A stretch of 64,000 bases of DNA from Allantophomopsis cytisporea (Eukaryota; Ascomycota; Leotiomycetes; Phacidiales; Phacidiaceae). The notes below the pieces were generated by a model that searched no databases, was not told the DNA's origin, and saw only the letters and a list, made by a program, of their open reading frames with translations. The translations under genes were made by a program, and so were the position numbers. Location: assembly GCA_024752435.1 (NCBI GenBank), contig CP103026.1, forward strand, positions 1,488,001 to 1,552,000, given 5' to 3'. Of the stretch, positions 22,966-33,705 are shown piece after piece; position 1 is the stretch's first letter, and the number at the start of each line of letters is the position of its first letter.

Positions 22966-23666
22966 GATGGAGATGAGCGGCCGCTAGTGTGACGCTAATG
23001 GAGTAGCCGAGATGTAGTTGTCGCCTGAGATCTCAGGAGGAAGTACTTATCGGGCTGATAGAGGATACGAAGTCGGCTTGATCTTGTAGAATGACGGAGT
23101 TTATTGTCCTTGCAACGTCTCAACATCACAACGTTGATTGCTGCTCTTCCTTGTGAAGAACTTTTTTCAATATCTGCAGCAAAGCGCGACGACGCGGATC
23201 GGGTCGTTTACGCTTTACGCCTTTTGTCCTAGCTTCTTTTTCCGCACTCCGTGTCAAGCAGGTGAGTTGTACTGCACCATAGAGCTTCCTCCCACTCAGC
23301 ACAGAAGAGGAGCTCAGGGCATCTGTATCCCTCGTAGATTTATCGCACATTATACAAGATGCAATGGATATATTTTATACACCTAGCTTGCGACCACATT
23401 CTAAGAGCTCCTTCAAAGTTGGTTATGCCGCGCACTTGCCCAAGCTTCTATCGAAAATGCTTCTAGAAGTCATAGGCAATGACCTTTGAATGACCATGTG
23501 CTTTATACTCGCGGAAAGTAGAGATAAGTAGCTAATCGTGATTCTTCAGATTCATTCTCGAACCTAAAAGCGACGTCAGGATCAAGTGCGCTACCTTTGC
23601 GCCAAACTTGCGAACTTGCCTGTAACGACTCGGATGCTTAGTGCCTAGGATAACAAACAATTCAAT
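22966..23666. other. Divergent promoter region between the PP6-type phosphatase and UPF3 genes
   Basis: About 700 bp shared by two divergently transcribed housekeeping genes. No credible coding frame. Confidence 0.5.
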
Positions 23667-25279
23667 ATGGCTCAGTCAGCGGCTGGAAAGCCAGTGCATG
23701 CAAACGGAATGCTACAAGTCTCAGCAGCTCAGACGGGGGGGAATGCTACAAAAGCGACTCCAAGCAAATCTGCAGCGCCAAGGTTGAAAGTGGTGATTAG
23801 ACGACTCGCACCAGGTCTTACTGAATCAGAATTCACGATCCTACTTGGAGACGAATGGACTGTAGGTGGTGGCAAGGTTGATTGGATGGTCTACAAGCCC
23901 GGCAAGGAGTCATCAGAGTATGCTAAAAGCCCGTCCTGCAATAGACTATGCTAACATGTTGCAGTGCTGCGAAGCCATCTCGACCTTCTCGTGCATATCT
24001 TCACTTGACCCACAACGATCATTTGATGCAACTTGACAATGTCGTTCGGAACACTAATTTCGATGATGCTGCGAATACCTACAACAGTCCTTGTCTCATC
24101 GGACCACCGATTGTTGAATTTGCGCCATATGGCCGCGTAGGAGGTGGTAAACGTCGAGTCGATGCACGACAGGGTACAATTGATCAGGATCCAGAGTTCA
24201 TGGATTTCTTGGAAAGCTTGGCAAATCCAGTCACTTCCAAGGAGTTGACTACGGAAGAAGGGGACAAGAGCGGCAAGGGTGAGAAGGTCACCACAACCCC
24301 TCTGGTACAATACCTGAAGGACAAGAAAGCTAGTAAGATGAAAGAAACTACTAAGAGTACAAAGGCTTCTAGACAGGAGGCTAGCAAGTCATCGGGTGGA
24401 AAGGGTGGTAGCAAGGACTCTCAGTCGGAAGAAAAGAAGAAGGGTAAAGATTCGAAAGTCGAAAAGGCCAGCAAGGAAGCTGTAAAGGTGCTCAACCGAG
24501 AAGCTTCTAGAGCGTCTGCTGCTCCACCAGACAGACCGAAGGCTACTCAGAGGGACCGAAGTGGTATTGCTGCTGCTGCCCGCATTCTTCAACGTGATCT
24601 AGGTCTCAGTCCCGGTAATGCGCACCGCAAAGCGAAAGCTGATGCAGACAATGCAGCCAAGGAGGAAAACGCTACCCCGAAAGCCGCAACAGCAGCAGCA
24701 TCTACATCGGCAACACCAAACACGTCCAAGGGTCGCAACCAGGCCAAACCCCCTGCTCCTGTTCTCCTTAAGAAGCAGCAACAGCAGCAGCCAGAACCCA
24801 CCCCACCTACCGGTCCTTCAGCACAGAATCAAAAGGCCCCCGCAACTCCAGCTCGTCGCACACCACCTGTCGCCGTTCCCTCGGCAGGCGCTACGCGCGC
24901 ATTTGTCAAGCATGCTAACCCCTCGCAGGGTGTGACCGAGGCTCTTCTCAAAGAAGCTATGGAGACCTTCGGAGCTACTTCCTTCTGTGAAATCGATAAA
25001 AGGAAGGGCTTTGCATACGTCGACTTCGTTGAGCCTGAGGGTCTGGCCAAGGCCATGGCTGCCAACCCTACCAAGATTGCTCAGGGCACAGTGCAGGTAC
25101 TGGAGAGGAAAGACGCTGCTGCTAGACCTACCCAGGCGCCGGCCAACCGAGGTCACATGTTCACGAGAGGTGGCCGTGGTGGTAGCGTTAGAGGACGAGG
25201 AAGGGGTGGTGCTATGAGAGGTGCGGCTGCTGGTGCGGTCACGCCGCCTGCTGGTCCTGCTCAGAAGGATGGAAAGTGA
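23667..25279 (+). CDS. UPF3: Nonsense-mediated mRNA decay factor Upf3, 521 aa
   Basis: Exons 23667-23917 and 23965-25279, with a 47-bp intron carrying TGCTAAC. The Smg4/UPF3 domain occupies about residues 35-200: LKVVIRRLAPGLTESEF, DWMVYKPGK, SRAYLHL, and IVEFAPYGRV continuing to the DPEFMDFL helix. This domain binds Upf2 and links exon-junction or 3'UTR signals to the Upf1 helicase. The middle is a lysine-rich, low-complexity linker with probable nuclear-localisation sequences. A second RRM-like unit (AFVKHANPSQGVTEALL ... GFAYVDFVEPEGLAKAM) lies at about 390-460, and an RGG box ends the protein. That C-terminal RRM plus RGG is the usual form in filamentous ascomycetes as I recall it. Nuclear-cytoplasmic shuttling is expected from the family. 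Confidence 0.93.
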
Positions 25280-25917
25280 GGTTGAGGGATGTTGGTGTAT
25301 TACTTTCAAATGGATACCGTGGAGGTGCTGCGGTTTGACCTGTATGATAGATGTAAGATTGGGGGGGGGCGTGTGGGATACGATGTATGTGTTAGAATCA
25401 TCGCTCTGTAGCTAAGCTGGAGAGGTGGGGTCATGAAGAAGTCGATCGGTCTGACGGAGTGGAAGGTGAGTAGTTATGAAGAAGGAAATGGGTGTGACGT
25501 AGTAAAGTACAATCATTCGTATGTGCTGTTCTATTTTGGAAACAGGATATTTGCCCTTCGCGTGTTGTGTGCACTCATCTTTGGATTGGCCATGTGGCAG
25601 AATATGAGGAGCTTAACATATGAGGAGCCCAAAACCCTTGACTTCCAGTACTTTATGACTATCCATACCATCGCTTGCCTTCTGCATTCACTGACCAGTC
25701 CCTAACTACTTCACTCAGTATTTACCATAGACATTCGACCTTCCTATATCTTCCTCTGCAACCAAAAGATCTCAGATCCAACCGGGACATTATAACACGC
25801 AATCGAGACCTCTTATTATCGAATTTAACGTCAATATCAACATTAGCAGCACACTTCAAAACTTCAACATCAGAGCATCAACGGCACCCTTCAGAGCTTC
25901 CGTAAAAGTCTAACAAC
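25280..25917. other. Intergenic region and leader of the first microprotein gene
   Basis: No coding ORF. The last 60 bases (CATCAACGGCA... context before the ATG at 25918) resemble the leader of the second microprotein gene (before 26698). Confidence 0.5.
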
Positions 25918-26079
25918 ATGTGCGTCTTCATCACCTACCACTATGTTTGTGGACACTCGGTACAGGATGTCCATAAGTGTCTGGCAAAGCAGTGGGATGA
26001 GGCTATGCCTTGCGGCCTTGAGCGCTATCATGACAGGGACTTGACTTATGTATGCCCACGTTGCAAGGAAAGTAGATAG
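25918..26079 (+). CDS. Cys/His-rich microprotein, 53 aa (copy 1 of a tandem pair)
   Basis: ATG at 25918, TAG at 26077-26079, intronless. The protein starts MCVFITYHYVCGH. Potential metal ligands are C2, C11, H13, C21, C32, C46 and C49, and it ends in a CPRC knuckle. Every one of these positions, plus Y7, H8, Y9, G12, Y37, D39, R40 and L42, is matched without gaps by the product of the gene at 26698, which strongly supports translation despite the small size. There is no signal peptide (residue 2 is Cys and the chain is polar), so it is presumably intracellular. Short fungal proteins starting MC... with a YxCGH motif are common among uncharacterised ascomycete proteins, but I know no function. 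Zinc binding is inference. Confidence 0.8.
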   Translation: MCVFITYHYVCGHSVQDVHKCLAKQWDEAMPCGLERYHDRDLTYVCPRCKESR

Positions 26080-26697
26080 GTATTATGAGAACGATAGGAT
26101 AGCGTTCTGGCCCGTGAAGAACTGAGGACTGGAGTGAATGCCTCCATGGACTTGTTTCTTATTCGTAGCACAGCTTTATTGTAGTAGTGGATTTTTTTGT
26201 TAGGGCGATAAGATTAAGGAGTATGGATCGAGAGGACCATGGAATTAGGATAAGCAGAATTAGCAGCTTGCTGGATATAGCGTATGAATGCTTACTACCA
26301 CGTCTATGTGCTTTCTGTAATGATCGCGTTTTGAGGGGATACAAGAGTAGTGTAGCGGAAAGAGTACTCTGTATCCCCTTTAGATAATGTACGCACTCAC
26401 CTCACTCATCTCTTGATTGGTTGTATGATCACTGTGATATACGTCAGCAGATGAGGAGTCCCTCAGTCTTTACTGCTGTGCTTTATGGTATACACCATGA
26501 GTGGTTCATCCCACGCAACCAATTCCACAGGACTTTACTCTCTGCTCGTACTGTAAATCCTCCATCCTCTACCTTCTTACCTTCTTCCATCATCATCATC
26601 ATCTCACAGTCACAGTGAGAACAACACACAGATACAAGCAAAAGACCATCAAGCTATCAACGGCATATTTCGAAACTCAACTGTCACAACCATCAAC
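26080..26697. other. Spacer between the two microprotein genes
   Basis: 618 bp, no ORF supported. The 3' flank of copy 1 (about 26080-26110) and that of copy 2 (about 26851-26885) are alignable by eye, so the duplication unit is longer than the coding frame. Confidence 0.4.
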
Positions 26698-26850
26698 ATG
26701 TGTATCATCATCCACTACCATTACCCATGTGGGCATATGTTAACAACTACCAACAAATGCAAGCCAAAGAAGGAGAATGAGACTGTATCTTGTCCCAACA
26801 AACGCTACTACGATAGGGAGCTCGTAGATGATTGCATGTACTGTCAATAA
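26698..26850 (+). CDS. Cys/His-rich microprotein, 50 aa (copy 2 of a tandem pair)
   Basis: ATG at 26698, TAA at 26848-26850, intronless, exactly 780 bp downstream of its paralogue. The protein starts MCIIIHYHYPCGH and aligns to copy 1 over all 50 residues without a gap. It keeps C2, C11, G12, H13, C21, C32, Y37, D39, R40, L42, C46 and C49, while most other positions differ. The pattern is MC-x2-I-x-YHY-x-CGH-x7-C-x10-C-x4-Y-x-DR-x-L-x3-C-x2-C. Conservation concentrated at possible metal ligands and a few polar residues implies selection on the protein fold. It lacks the basic KESR tail of copy 1. Function unknown. Confidence 0.8.
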   Translation: MCIIIHYHYPCGHMLTTTNKCKPKKENETVSCPNKRYYDRELVDDCMYCQ

Positions 26851-29559
26851 GTTTATGTTGTGAGAATAGTGGAATAGCACTCTAGACGAACTAGCATGGA
26901 ATGATGATAATTCAAAAGTGCGCTTATGTTTCGCGTGGTGATGATGTTGTGAGTGGATGTGAGGAGTGAGGATGGTCAAAGGTATTCTGTAGCAAAGTCA
27001 CAATCGAAAGCACGTTTGTGTACTTCATGTGGAATATGTAAATACGCCCATCCTTTAATATGTTTTTAGAAAGCTTGGTAGTCGGCACTATGCAACTTGT
27101 ATTTGGTCTCCAGTCGTGTAGGATATCAATATCTTCTGCTATTAGAATTGTTTAGAAAGGTTATATACATGAGGCAGTCAAACTTAGGCAAGGCTCATAA
27201 GACATTGAACTACAGTACCTTGTAGCTGCTGCTTCTCAGCTCATGCAGAATTGAATGTCACTGAAGGTATCATCTTCATATCATCGTACACCTCATCATC
27301 GAGATACCTTGTCAGTTAGTTGGTATCTTGACAATAATATGACTTTTCAGCGAGCGTAACTACATGGTTCTAGGTACATATGTTGAGCTTCCTCTACACC
27401 TTTGCTCATTACTCGATGCCCTTTGCATCAAACAGACCGACCTCGTGCGAAGTGGCAATGCTATCTAAATTAATTGTGCTCGGTGTACAAACAATCAGGC
27501 ATTTGCCTGGCTGGAATCTCGCGTCAATTCTGGTAACAAACCGATATGCTCATCTCAGATACTACCACCTTGCTAATATATGCTGTCAGTCCTCGGTCAG
27601 ACATATTATGGGTCTCGGTTTGGGGATATATCACATGAAGCAAGTAAAGCAAGATTTCTTCTTCAATTCCTTGACAAGTCAAAGACATCAATGAAAAAAA
27701 AGATAACAGTCAGACGACCATCAGAACTCACCCAACCCATGCGACCGAAGCCAGACCATGAAGGTGGGACGAGATCATCACCACTCTCTATACAGCTGAT
27801 CAAAAGACCAGCCGCCGTCTTTGCAGACAGGGCGAGAGTATAAGGCATCACTCTAGAGCTCCGAGGTTCATATCATCAACCTGTTTGGAGATCACTGTGG
27901 CAGAGTTGGAAAACTCAAGTGAAGGTTGAAAACTGTTGCGGAAATGTCAGTTGAATGTTCGAGAAAGTCCCAAAGGGATGGCTGTGCTGTCGGAGGCTTT
28001 GAAAACGTACCTATATAGAGATTCTATGAAGTATGTTCAACATGATTTGGAAAGAGGTTGAAGGTGGGAGCCCATTATATACTTATCCAGTCTCGCTAGC
28101 GCGTGCAAACTCGCTTGAAAATTTGTCCCTGTTTGCATGGTGTTTGCTCCTGCATGGTCTGTGTGGGCCCACAAGCTCCGGAAGCGAGCAAACTCTGCTA
28201 TCTAACCTTGCCTGTTCTGTGACTAGCGCGCTTCTCTTAGCGGGATGTTGCGTGGCTGACCCATAAGGCTGCTTTTCACTTTCTTTCAATGGTTTGTTTG
28301 ATGCTGTTCATCACGTGCATTTGCTATCGAGCTGCTGGTAATCTACTGCCTCAGGATGATAATAATTTGTCGTCTTTCTGACGACCATGAAATAACAATG
28401 ATACCGGAATTTGAAGTCTTATTGACAGAATGAATACAGAAATCACTTTATAATAATCCAAAAGTTGGCGCTCGAGTGTACTTAATTGTTGATATAATAA
28501 GATGGTGCTGAGATTTTCCCTCGATTTTTAATGGTCTATTCATTTATTCTGATGTTTTTTTTAATTCTGATATATCACAATATATTTTATGGTTTCTACG
28601 GATTGGGATATCAACTTTCCACAAACCAACACAGAACAACTAGGAAAATGAATAAAAAAGAAGACATCTATTTTTTTTTTTTTGATGAAGTTGTTTTTTA
28701 CTTCATCTCAGTTAGAACATAAACATTAAAAATACCGGCACAGCGTTGTTATCATCCTACTTTCAAGCAGTCTAGCTCTCATTCATGATAATCAGAAGCG
28801 CTACATAATGAAGGGTAAGGATATACAAACTGCATCCATAGAGCAGGTTCTGAATTGAAGATACTTCAAGCATAATGGACACAGTAGATTAAAACGCAGT
28901 ATGTATCTTGTAAGACACTTTATGAATAACATGAACGGCGCTGCAATAAAAGCCGAAACATTTTATCAAAGAAAGGTACGTACCTAGATAGCCGCGAGGA
29001 TAATGACGCCTCGGAGTTAAGCATTCAAGAATGTGATGCGCACTCAAGAAATTCACGCTATGAGCAACGGAACTTTTGTCCCTCGATTTGAATTGTCAAA
29101 CCATCCCCAATCGATCTTATGCACCGAATAATGCGGCTCTTCATGGCGCACAAAAATCGATTCTCTGTGCTGAGAAGTCGTTTAGCACACGGATACCTCA
29201 AAATTCAGGATCCGAGTCGCGAGTTGATTTCTCACAGAAGTTTTCATGAACTCTCGACATCTACAATGTGAACCTAATTACCGGCAAGCAAAGCTGAATA
29301 CAACGAGGTCAACGAGTTTTATTACGTCTCTTCAGTGGTGTATTAATATTGATGCTTCACTTCATCAGTAAATGGAAATACCGATCAAAGAGAGCCCTTT
29401 TTTAGAGGTAAAAGACTGATGCCACAGTGAGATCTCAAAATCTCAATTTTTCTTCACTTTTCTTCCTAGTATGAAAGACGTAAAATATAGAATTCTCCTA
29501 AAAATAAACATACAAGATTTATTCACTAAACTAAATCTCATGCATGCACAATACCTGTC
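26851..29559. other. Long AT-rich intergenic region
   Basis: 2.7 kb without a supported gene. A GC-richer island at about 28080-28270 contains the short direct repeat CTAGCGCG and two GCAAACTC words. The rest is AT-rich with homopolymer runs (for example T-runs near 28550 and 28670). Confidence 0.4.
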
Positions 29560-31799
29560 CTACCCAACTTTGAGATGCTTCTTTTTACTGGACTTATCCT
29601 CTTCCGCATCCTCATTATTATCCGTAGGGGGGTCTTTTCTCTTTTTCGCAGTGCTCTTCTTGTCACCTGAAGTCGTCGCTGTTTTTGTATCCTTCTCATC
29701 CTTCTTGTCCTTCTTGTCCTTCCCATCTGTTCCAGTCGTGCTCTCAAGTGCTTTGGGATCCTTCTTCGCTGACCCCCTGGTGACCATTCCTTGCTCTACC
29801 TTGGTCTCCGAGCTCTTTGCATCCTTAGCTACCTTTGTCTCGGCGGGTGCTCCCGAGGTAGTGTGAGGATGCTTCTTCGGGTTCTTTTCATCGGTGTGCT
29901 TCCCCGTCTTTCCACCCCCGTCTTCTGCATCCAGACTCTCGTCTGAGGGCTCCGGTTTCTTATGCTTTGTACCCGCGGGCTCTGTCCCCATGGGCGCATC
30001 CGCGGTGGTACTCGGCGCTGTCTTCGACTCCTTCAGTGTTTTTGCTAATTTATATAACTCTTTTGCCAGAGCATGCTTTTCACGTGTTAAGGCAGCTTCT
30101 AGGGCTGCTTTTGTGTCTTGCATTCCCTCCTTTTTCAAACCATCATCACCGCTTGGGAGCTTTCCGGAAGGCAGAGTTTCCACTCTATCTCTATGATAGA
30201 GGTGAATATATTCCCAATCTACTATTCCCACAAGGTCGTCCAAAGCATCATCGTTCTCTATAATGAAATCTGTAGGATTCTCTTTGTCATACGTCAAAAC
30301 CATTTCTTCGATAGCTCCAATTCCTCTGTTATACAATGTCCGCTTGATATCCAGGCCCTTTATTAGTGAACCTATGATGTGTTGGTTACGTAGCAAGTAG
30401 ACAACACGCCTCCCATACTTCCTTCTTCCAGGTCTTTGATCATGAATGTGAATGTCGGTGCCATCATTTCCGGGTTCTTGGATACCATCGTCACTAGGCT
30501 GCCATTCTTCGTCACTGGAGTCGTCTTGAACCATAGGTGGAGCTAGTCGGAAAAGGTCTGACTTCCAATCTGGATCTATGTACGGGAAATTGCCTGCTCT
30601 GACTTCCAATTTTGATCTTGGAATCGCACTTCCGCCAACAACCCTTGTATTGGACCATCCTCTCACATGGGTATCAGGATCAAAAGGCGCCGGAGGATGC
30701 AGTACACTCTGCCTAATCATCGACCACCAGGTCTTTTCTCTGATCGGGGTTTTCGGTTCACCCACGTCATCCCAAGTACCCTGACTAAGGATTTTCTCTA
30801 GCCATCTTGTTGGTATTGAATAGAATGTATTGAACCAAGGCCGATGTCCTGCTCTCTTGACTCTATACCATTTTAATGCTTCTCCGAGGCCAGTGGGCGC
30901 TGTGTGTTCGATGTCCAGCACAACAGCGGGAAGCGGAAACCACCCTCCAAAAACAAATCCCAAGAACGATTCGCCAATATCTTTCTCAATTTCATCATTG
31001 ACAGTCGGGTGACCTGTTGCCACATCCCATCTGTTATGAAAGTCTTGCAAGAATATCACGCGGCCAATCATCTTCACAATCTCAATTGCGACCTGGAAGA
31101 CTGTCTTCAATTCTTTCGCGGTATTCCCTTCATTCCTGGCGCTCAAAATAGTATCCACGAATTCAGTTGCAAGCACGATGGTGAAATGAGCTCTCTCTTG
31201 CCCACTATCGAGTGCGTGTTTGTCCCTCCTGGCAATTTCTGCAGCTCCAGGATTGATAATGTTTTGGAGATAGTCGACTCCAGGAGTATATTCAGAGGTG
31301 AGCCCGTGGACAGCAATTGCAGGATGATGGCCCTTTATCAACAGATCTGGATCTTCCACAAACGTCACATAGCGAGATACTTGACCAAGCTCGATCCAGG
31401 CGCGGGTCATCTCCTCTTGGGTTGGATCTTTAAGCCGGATTCGTGCTGTAGCATATGAGTCATCTGAGTTTGAAACACTATGTCTAATCCCATTGATAGT
31501 GACACTTGAATTCGGCTGCAGAAAAGTCGCCGTAAACTCGTGGCCGGCTCTTAGCAGCTTGTTGACCAGTAAGAATGACTGGTGCAGCGCGTCGTAGCGC
31601 TCAGTATGCACTCTCCAGGCTTCACGGCTAAAGAATAATAGATCCTTAGCCGTGCCCGTAAGACCAGGTGAGCTGTAGGCACCAGGGGCATCTGCAAGAG
31701 TTAGCTAAGTTCCCCTCACTATACTTACATGGAAACAATACCCAATTCTCCGATCCTCCTCAAATCATCAGCGTCGAACTCTTTATGACTGACCGCCAT
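29560..31799 (-). CDS. Uncharacterised 727-aa protein with lysine-rich low-complexity tail
   Basis: Exons 31799-31729 and 31672-29560. The 56-bp intron uses GTAAGT, a GCTAAC branch point and the second CAG (31673); the nearer CAG at 31692 is only 9 nt from the branch and breaks the frame. The first 480 residues look globular, with aromatic-rich segments and no domain I recognise. An acidic stretch (QDDSSDEEWQPSDDG) precedes a conserved-looking region with HIHDQRPGRRKYGRR. The last 200 residues are Lys/Asp/Thr/Ser-rich and highly charged, ending KKKHLKVG, consistent with nuclear or nucleic-acid contact (inference). The frame can be extended upstream to 31976-32320 (next feature), giving 844 residues. 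It is divergent from the pseudokinase gene, with the 5S gene between them. Confidence 0.65.
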
Positions 31800-31975
31800 C
31801 TTAATCTGAATGTTTCATCTAGGACGGATTGCAATTGAACTAAAAGACAGAGAGCTTGGTTTGTTGTGTGTAAAACGTAGGCTTGATAAGAAAATAGAAG
31901 GCGATGTAATGAAAAATGGAAATTTATGAGAGATATAGAGCGCCTCAAAAAATTCTTTGTAAAGAGTCCACCTAC

Positions 31976-32320
31976 TTCTTGTAGATCCCAATGCGGTAAC
32001 GTAACAAAGAACCTCGACTCTAGGTATTCGTCCCCACCAAGTGACAGCTCAAAGGGCACAAAGAAAGGATTCTCCTTTGTATGACTTCCAAAGTAATACT
32101 GGAATCTTACTGAGCTTCTCATAACTCCGCGGTAACTGAGAGAAAATTCGATGAATATGAGATCCTTCATTTTACCATCTGTTTGGATTGGTATGATGTA
32201 AGATTCGATGGTCTGTAGACGCATTGACAGAGCGTCGGCAAGACACCATGTCCTGGTGCTCCACAAAGACCCACTATAGCCTTGGCCTTCTGTTAAGCTT
32301 AAATCGAGGTCTATGTACAT
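31976..32320 (-). CDS. Possible upstream exon of the 727-aa gene
   Basis: A minus-strand frame is open from 32494 to 31760. Its first ATG is at 32320, and protein-like sequence continues to about 31976, where GTAGGT could be a donor. Splicing at phase 0 to the acceptor TTCAG at 31806 would add 115 codons plus two (Ile-Lys) in frame before the ATG at 31799. Beyond 31976 the same frame becomes AT-rich and intron-like. The alternative is a separate small gene or chance. The branch point in the 170-bp intron is weak. Confidence 0.3.
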
Positions 32321-32527
32321 ATGTACATATTTACTTTCACCCTCTCCTCCTAGTCCAAGTTTACTTTCCCATATGATTCTTCCTATCACTTGACTTCCTT
32401 TTTGTTGAAGCAAAAGATTAAGCAATGAACTCAGCTGAGTAAATTCTTCTTTTGGTTCACAAATCTGCCCATCACCATGTTCCCCACCACCCAAAAAAAA
32501 TCAAAAGATTCAAAATGTAAAAGAAAA

Positions 32528-32646
32528 ACATACAACAGTAGGGATTCGCTGGTGGTCACCCACCCAACTACTAATCTACCGATCTGAGGTTTAAGTATGG
32601 CAGAGCGGACGGGATGCCCTGTGTTCCGCAATCTATGGTCGTATGT
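32528..32646 (-). rRNA. 5S ribosomal RNA
   Basis: 119 nt, transcribed from 32646 to 32528. It begins ACATACGACCATAG and ends CTGTTGTATGT; the ends pair over nine positions (helix I). The internal promoter/loop region GTTGGGTGGGTGACCACC, followed by AGCGAATCCC, is the ascomycete form. A T5 run directly after the 3' end on the transcribed strand is a Pol III terminator. A single dispersed copy is normal in filamentous ascomycetes, unlike the rDNA-linked yeast 5S. The helix II sequence differs from the common fungal type I remember, but mostly in paired positions (see findings), so I read it as a functional variant and not a pseudogene. Confidence 0.92.
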
Positions 32647-33705
32647 GACATTTTTGTCTTCTAAGTATATATATTTTAAAGATTTAAGAGTCGCCGACGT
32701 TCTCCCTGCTCCAGTAACCACGCTTGCACTCAGTCCAGAATTTCCAATGTTTGCAGCAATAATGACCAGGAGTTTTGCTTTTCTTGCTTGTGTGCTGAAT
32801 TTTCTATGACCTTAGTAATGCAGAATACACTGACGACTACAATCATATCGACTATATGGTAAGACGACCGAAAAAACAAAATGTATCATCTCTGACCTTT
32901 CTCTGTACACGATAGAGCAACTGAGACATGTTGCATCGATGCAATAGAGACTTTTGATGTTCTTTTAACCTTCTCATTTTACACAAAATGCACTCGATGA
33001 TTTATACTTGACTCACTTTACATGAAGGTTATATGGTAACCCTAAGATATACAACGAGGAAGGATCTCATTAGTAACATTAAAAAATATATATCTAGGAA
33101 ATCTATGAGAGGGTGCACAGATTAGCCTTGATATAATTCTGGTTCTATATTAGTTGACAATTGTTGCGAGAGTGTATTGCGTACCCGCTCTTGGATATCA
33201 TTCTTAAAATGTCAATATTTGCATCACAAAGCCTCTTCCGGGAACAGGACATTGTTACTATAGCATGCGAAAGCGGCCAGACCTAGCATTCATTGTAAGC
33301 TATTGTACATACAAGACTATGCGATGTCGCAAGTACACCCGAGTGTATGCACCAGGATTTCAATAGATAGCACGCCCTATCACGAGACCTCGATGATAGG
33401 CTATATATCTGACACGCTGCTATAGATAAGACTCCATCAATACGCTTATAATTTTAACAAGATCTTCACTAAGACCCAAGCTGTCGCCTACTTCATCAGT
33501 GTATATCGAGATTCTTGGTATCGTAGCTTAAAATGCCATTCAAAGGGTTAATTCAGGATCAACGATCTGCACTCGTTGAAGGGCAAGTAGCCAAATAGTT
33601 TAGACAGAAGCAATATGCCGTGTAAATGCTGAAACTTTCAGGTACCACAATGAGATTCACTCTCTGCTCCGAGCGCCTAAGTTCTGGTCTGGTTCAGGAA
33701 AACAT
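32647..33705. other. Intergenic region between the 5S gene and the pseudokinase gene
   Basis: AT-rich. A minus-strand frame next to the 5S gene (about 32650-32800) is open but ends in the rRNA, so I do not call it. Nothing else is supported. Confidence 0.4.

Noticed and set aside
32431..32721. Minus-strand frame that looked like an upstream exon (contains HRLRNTGHPVRSA)
   Set aside because: Most of it is the 5S rRNA gene read as protein; the plus-strand frame at 32597-32809 is the same artefact.
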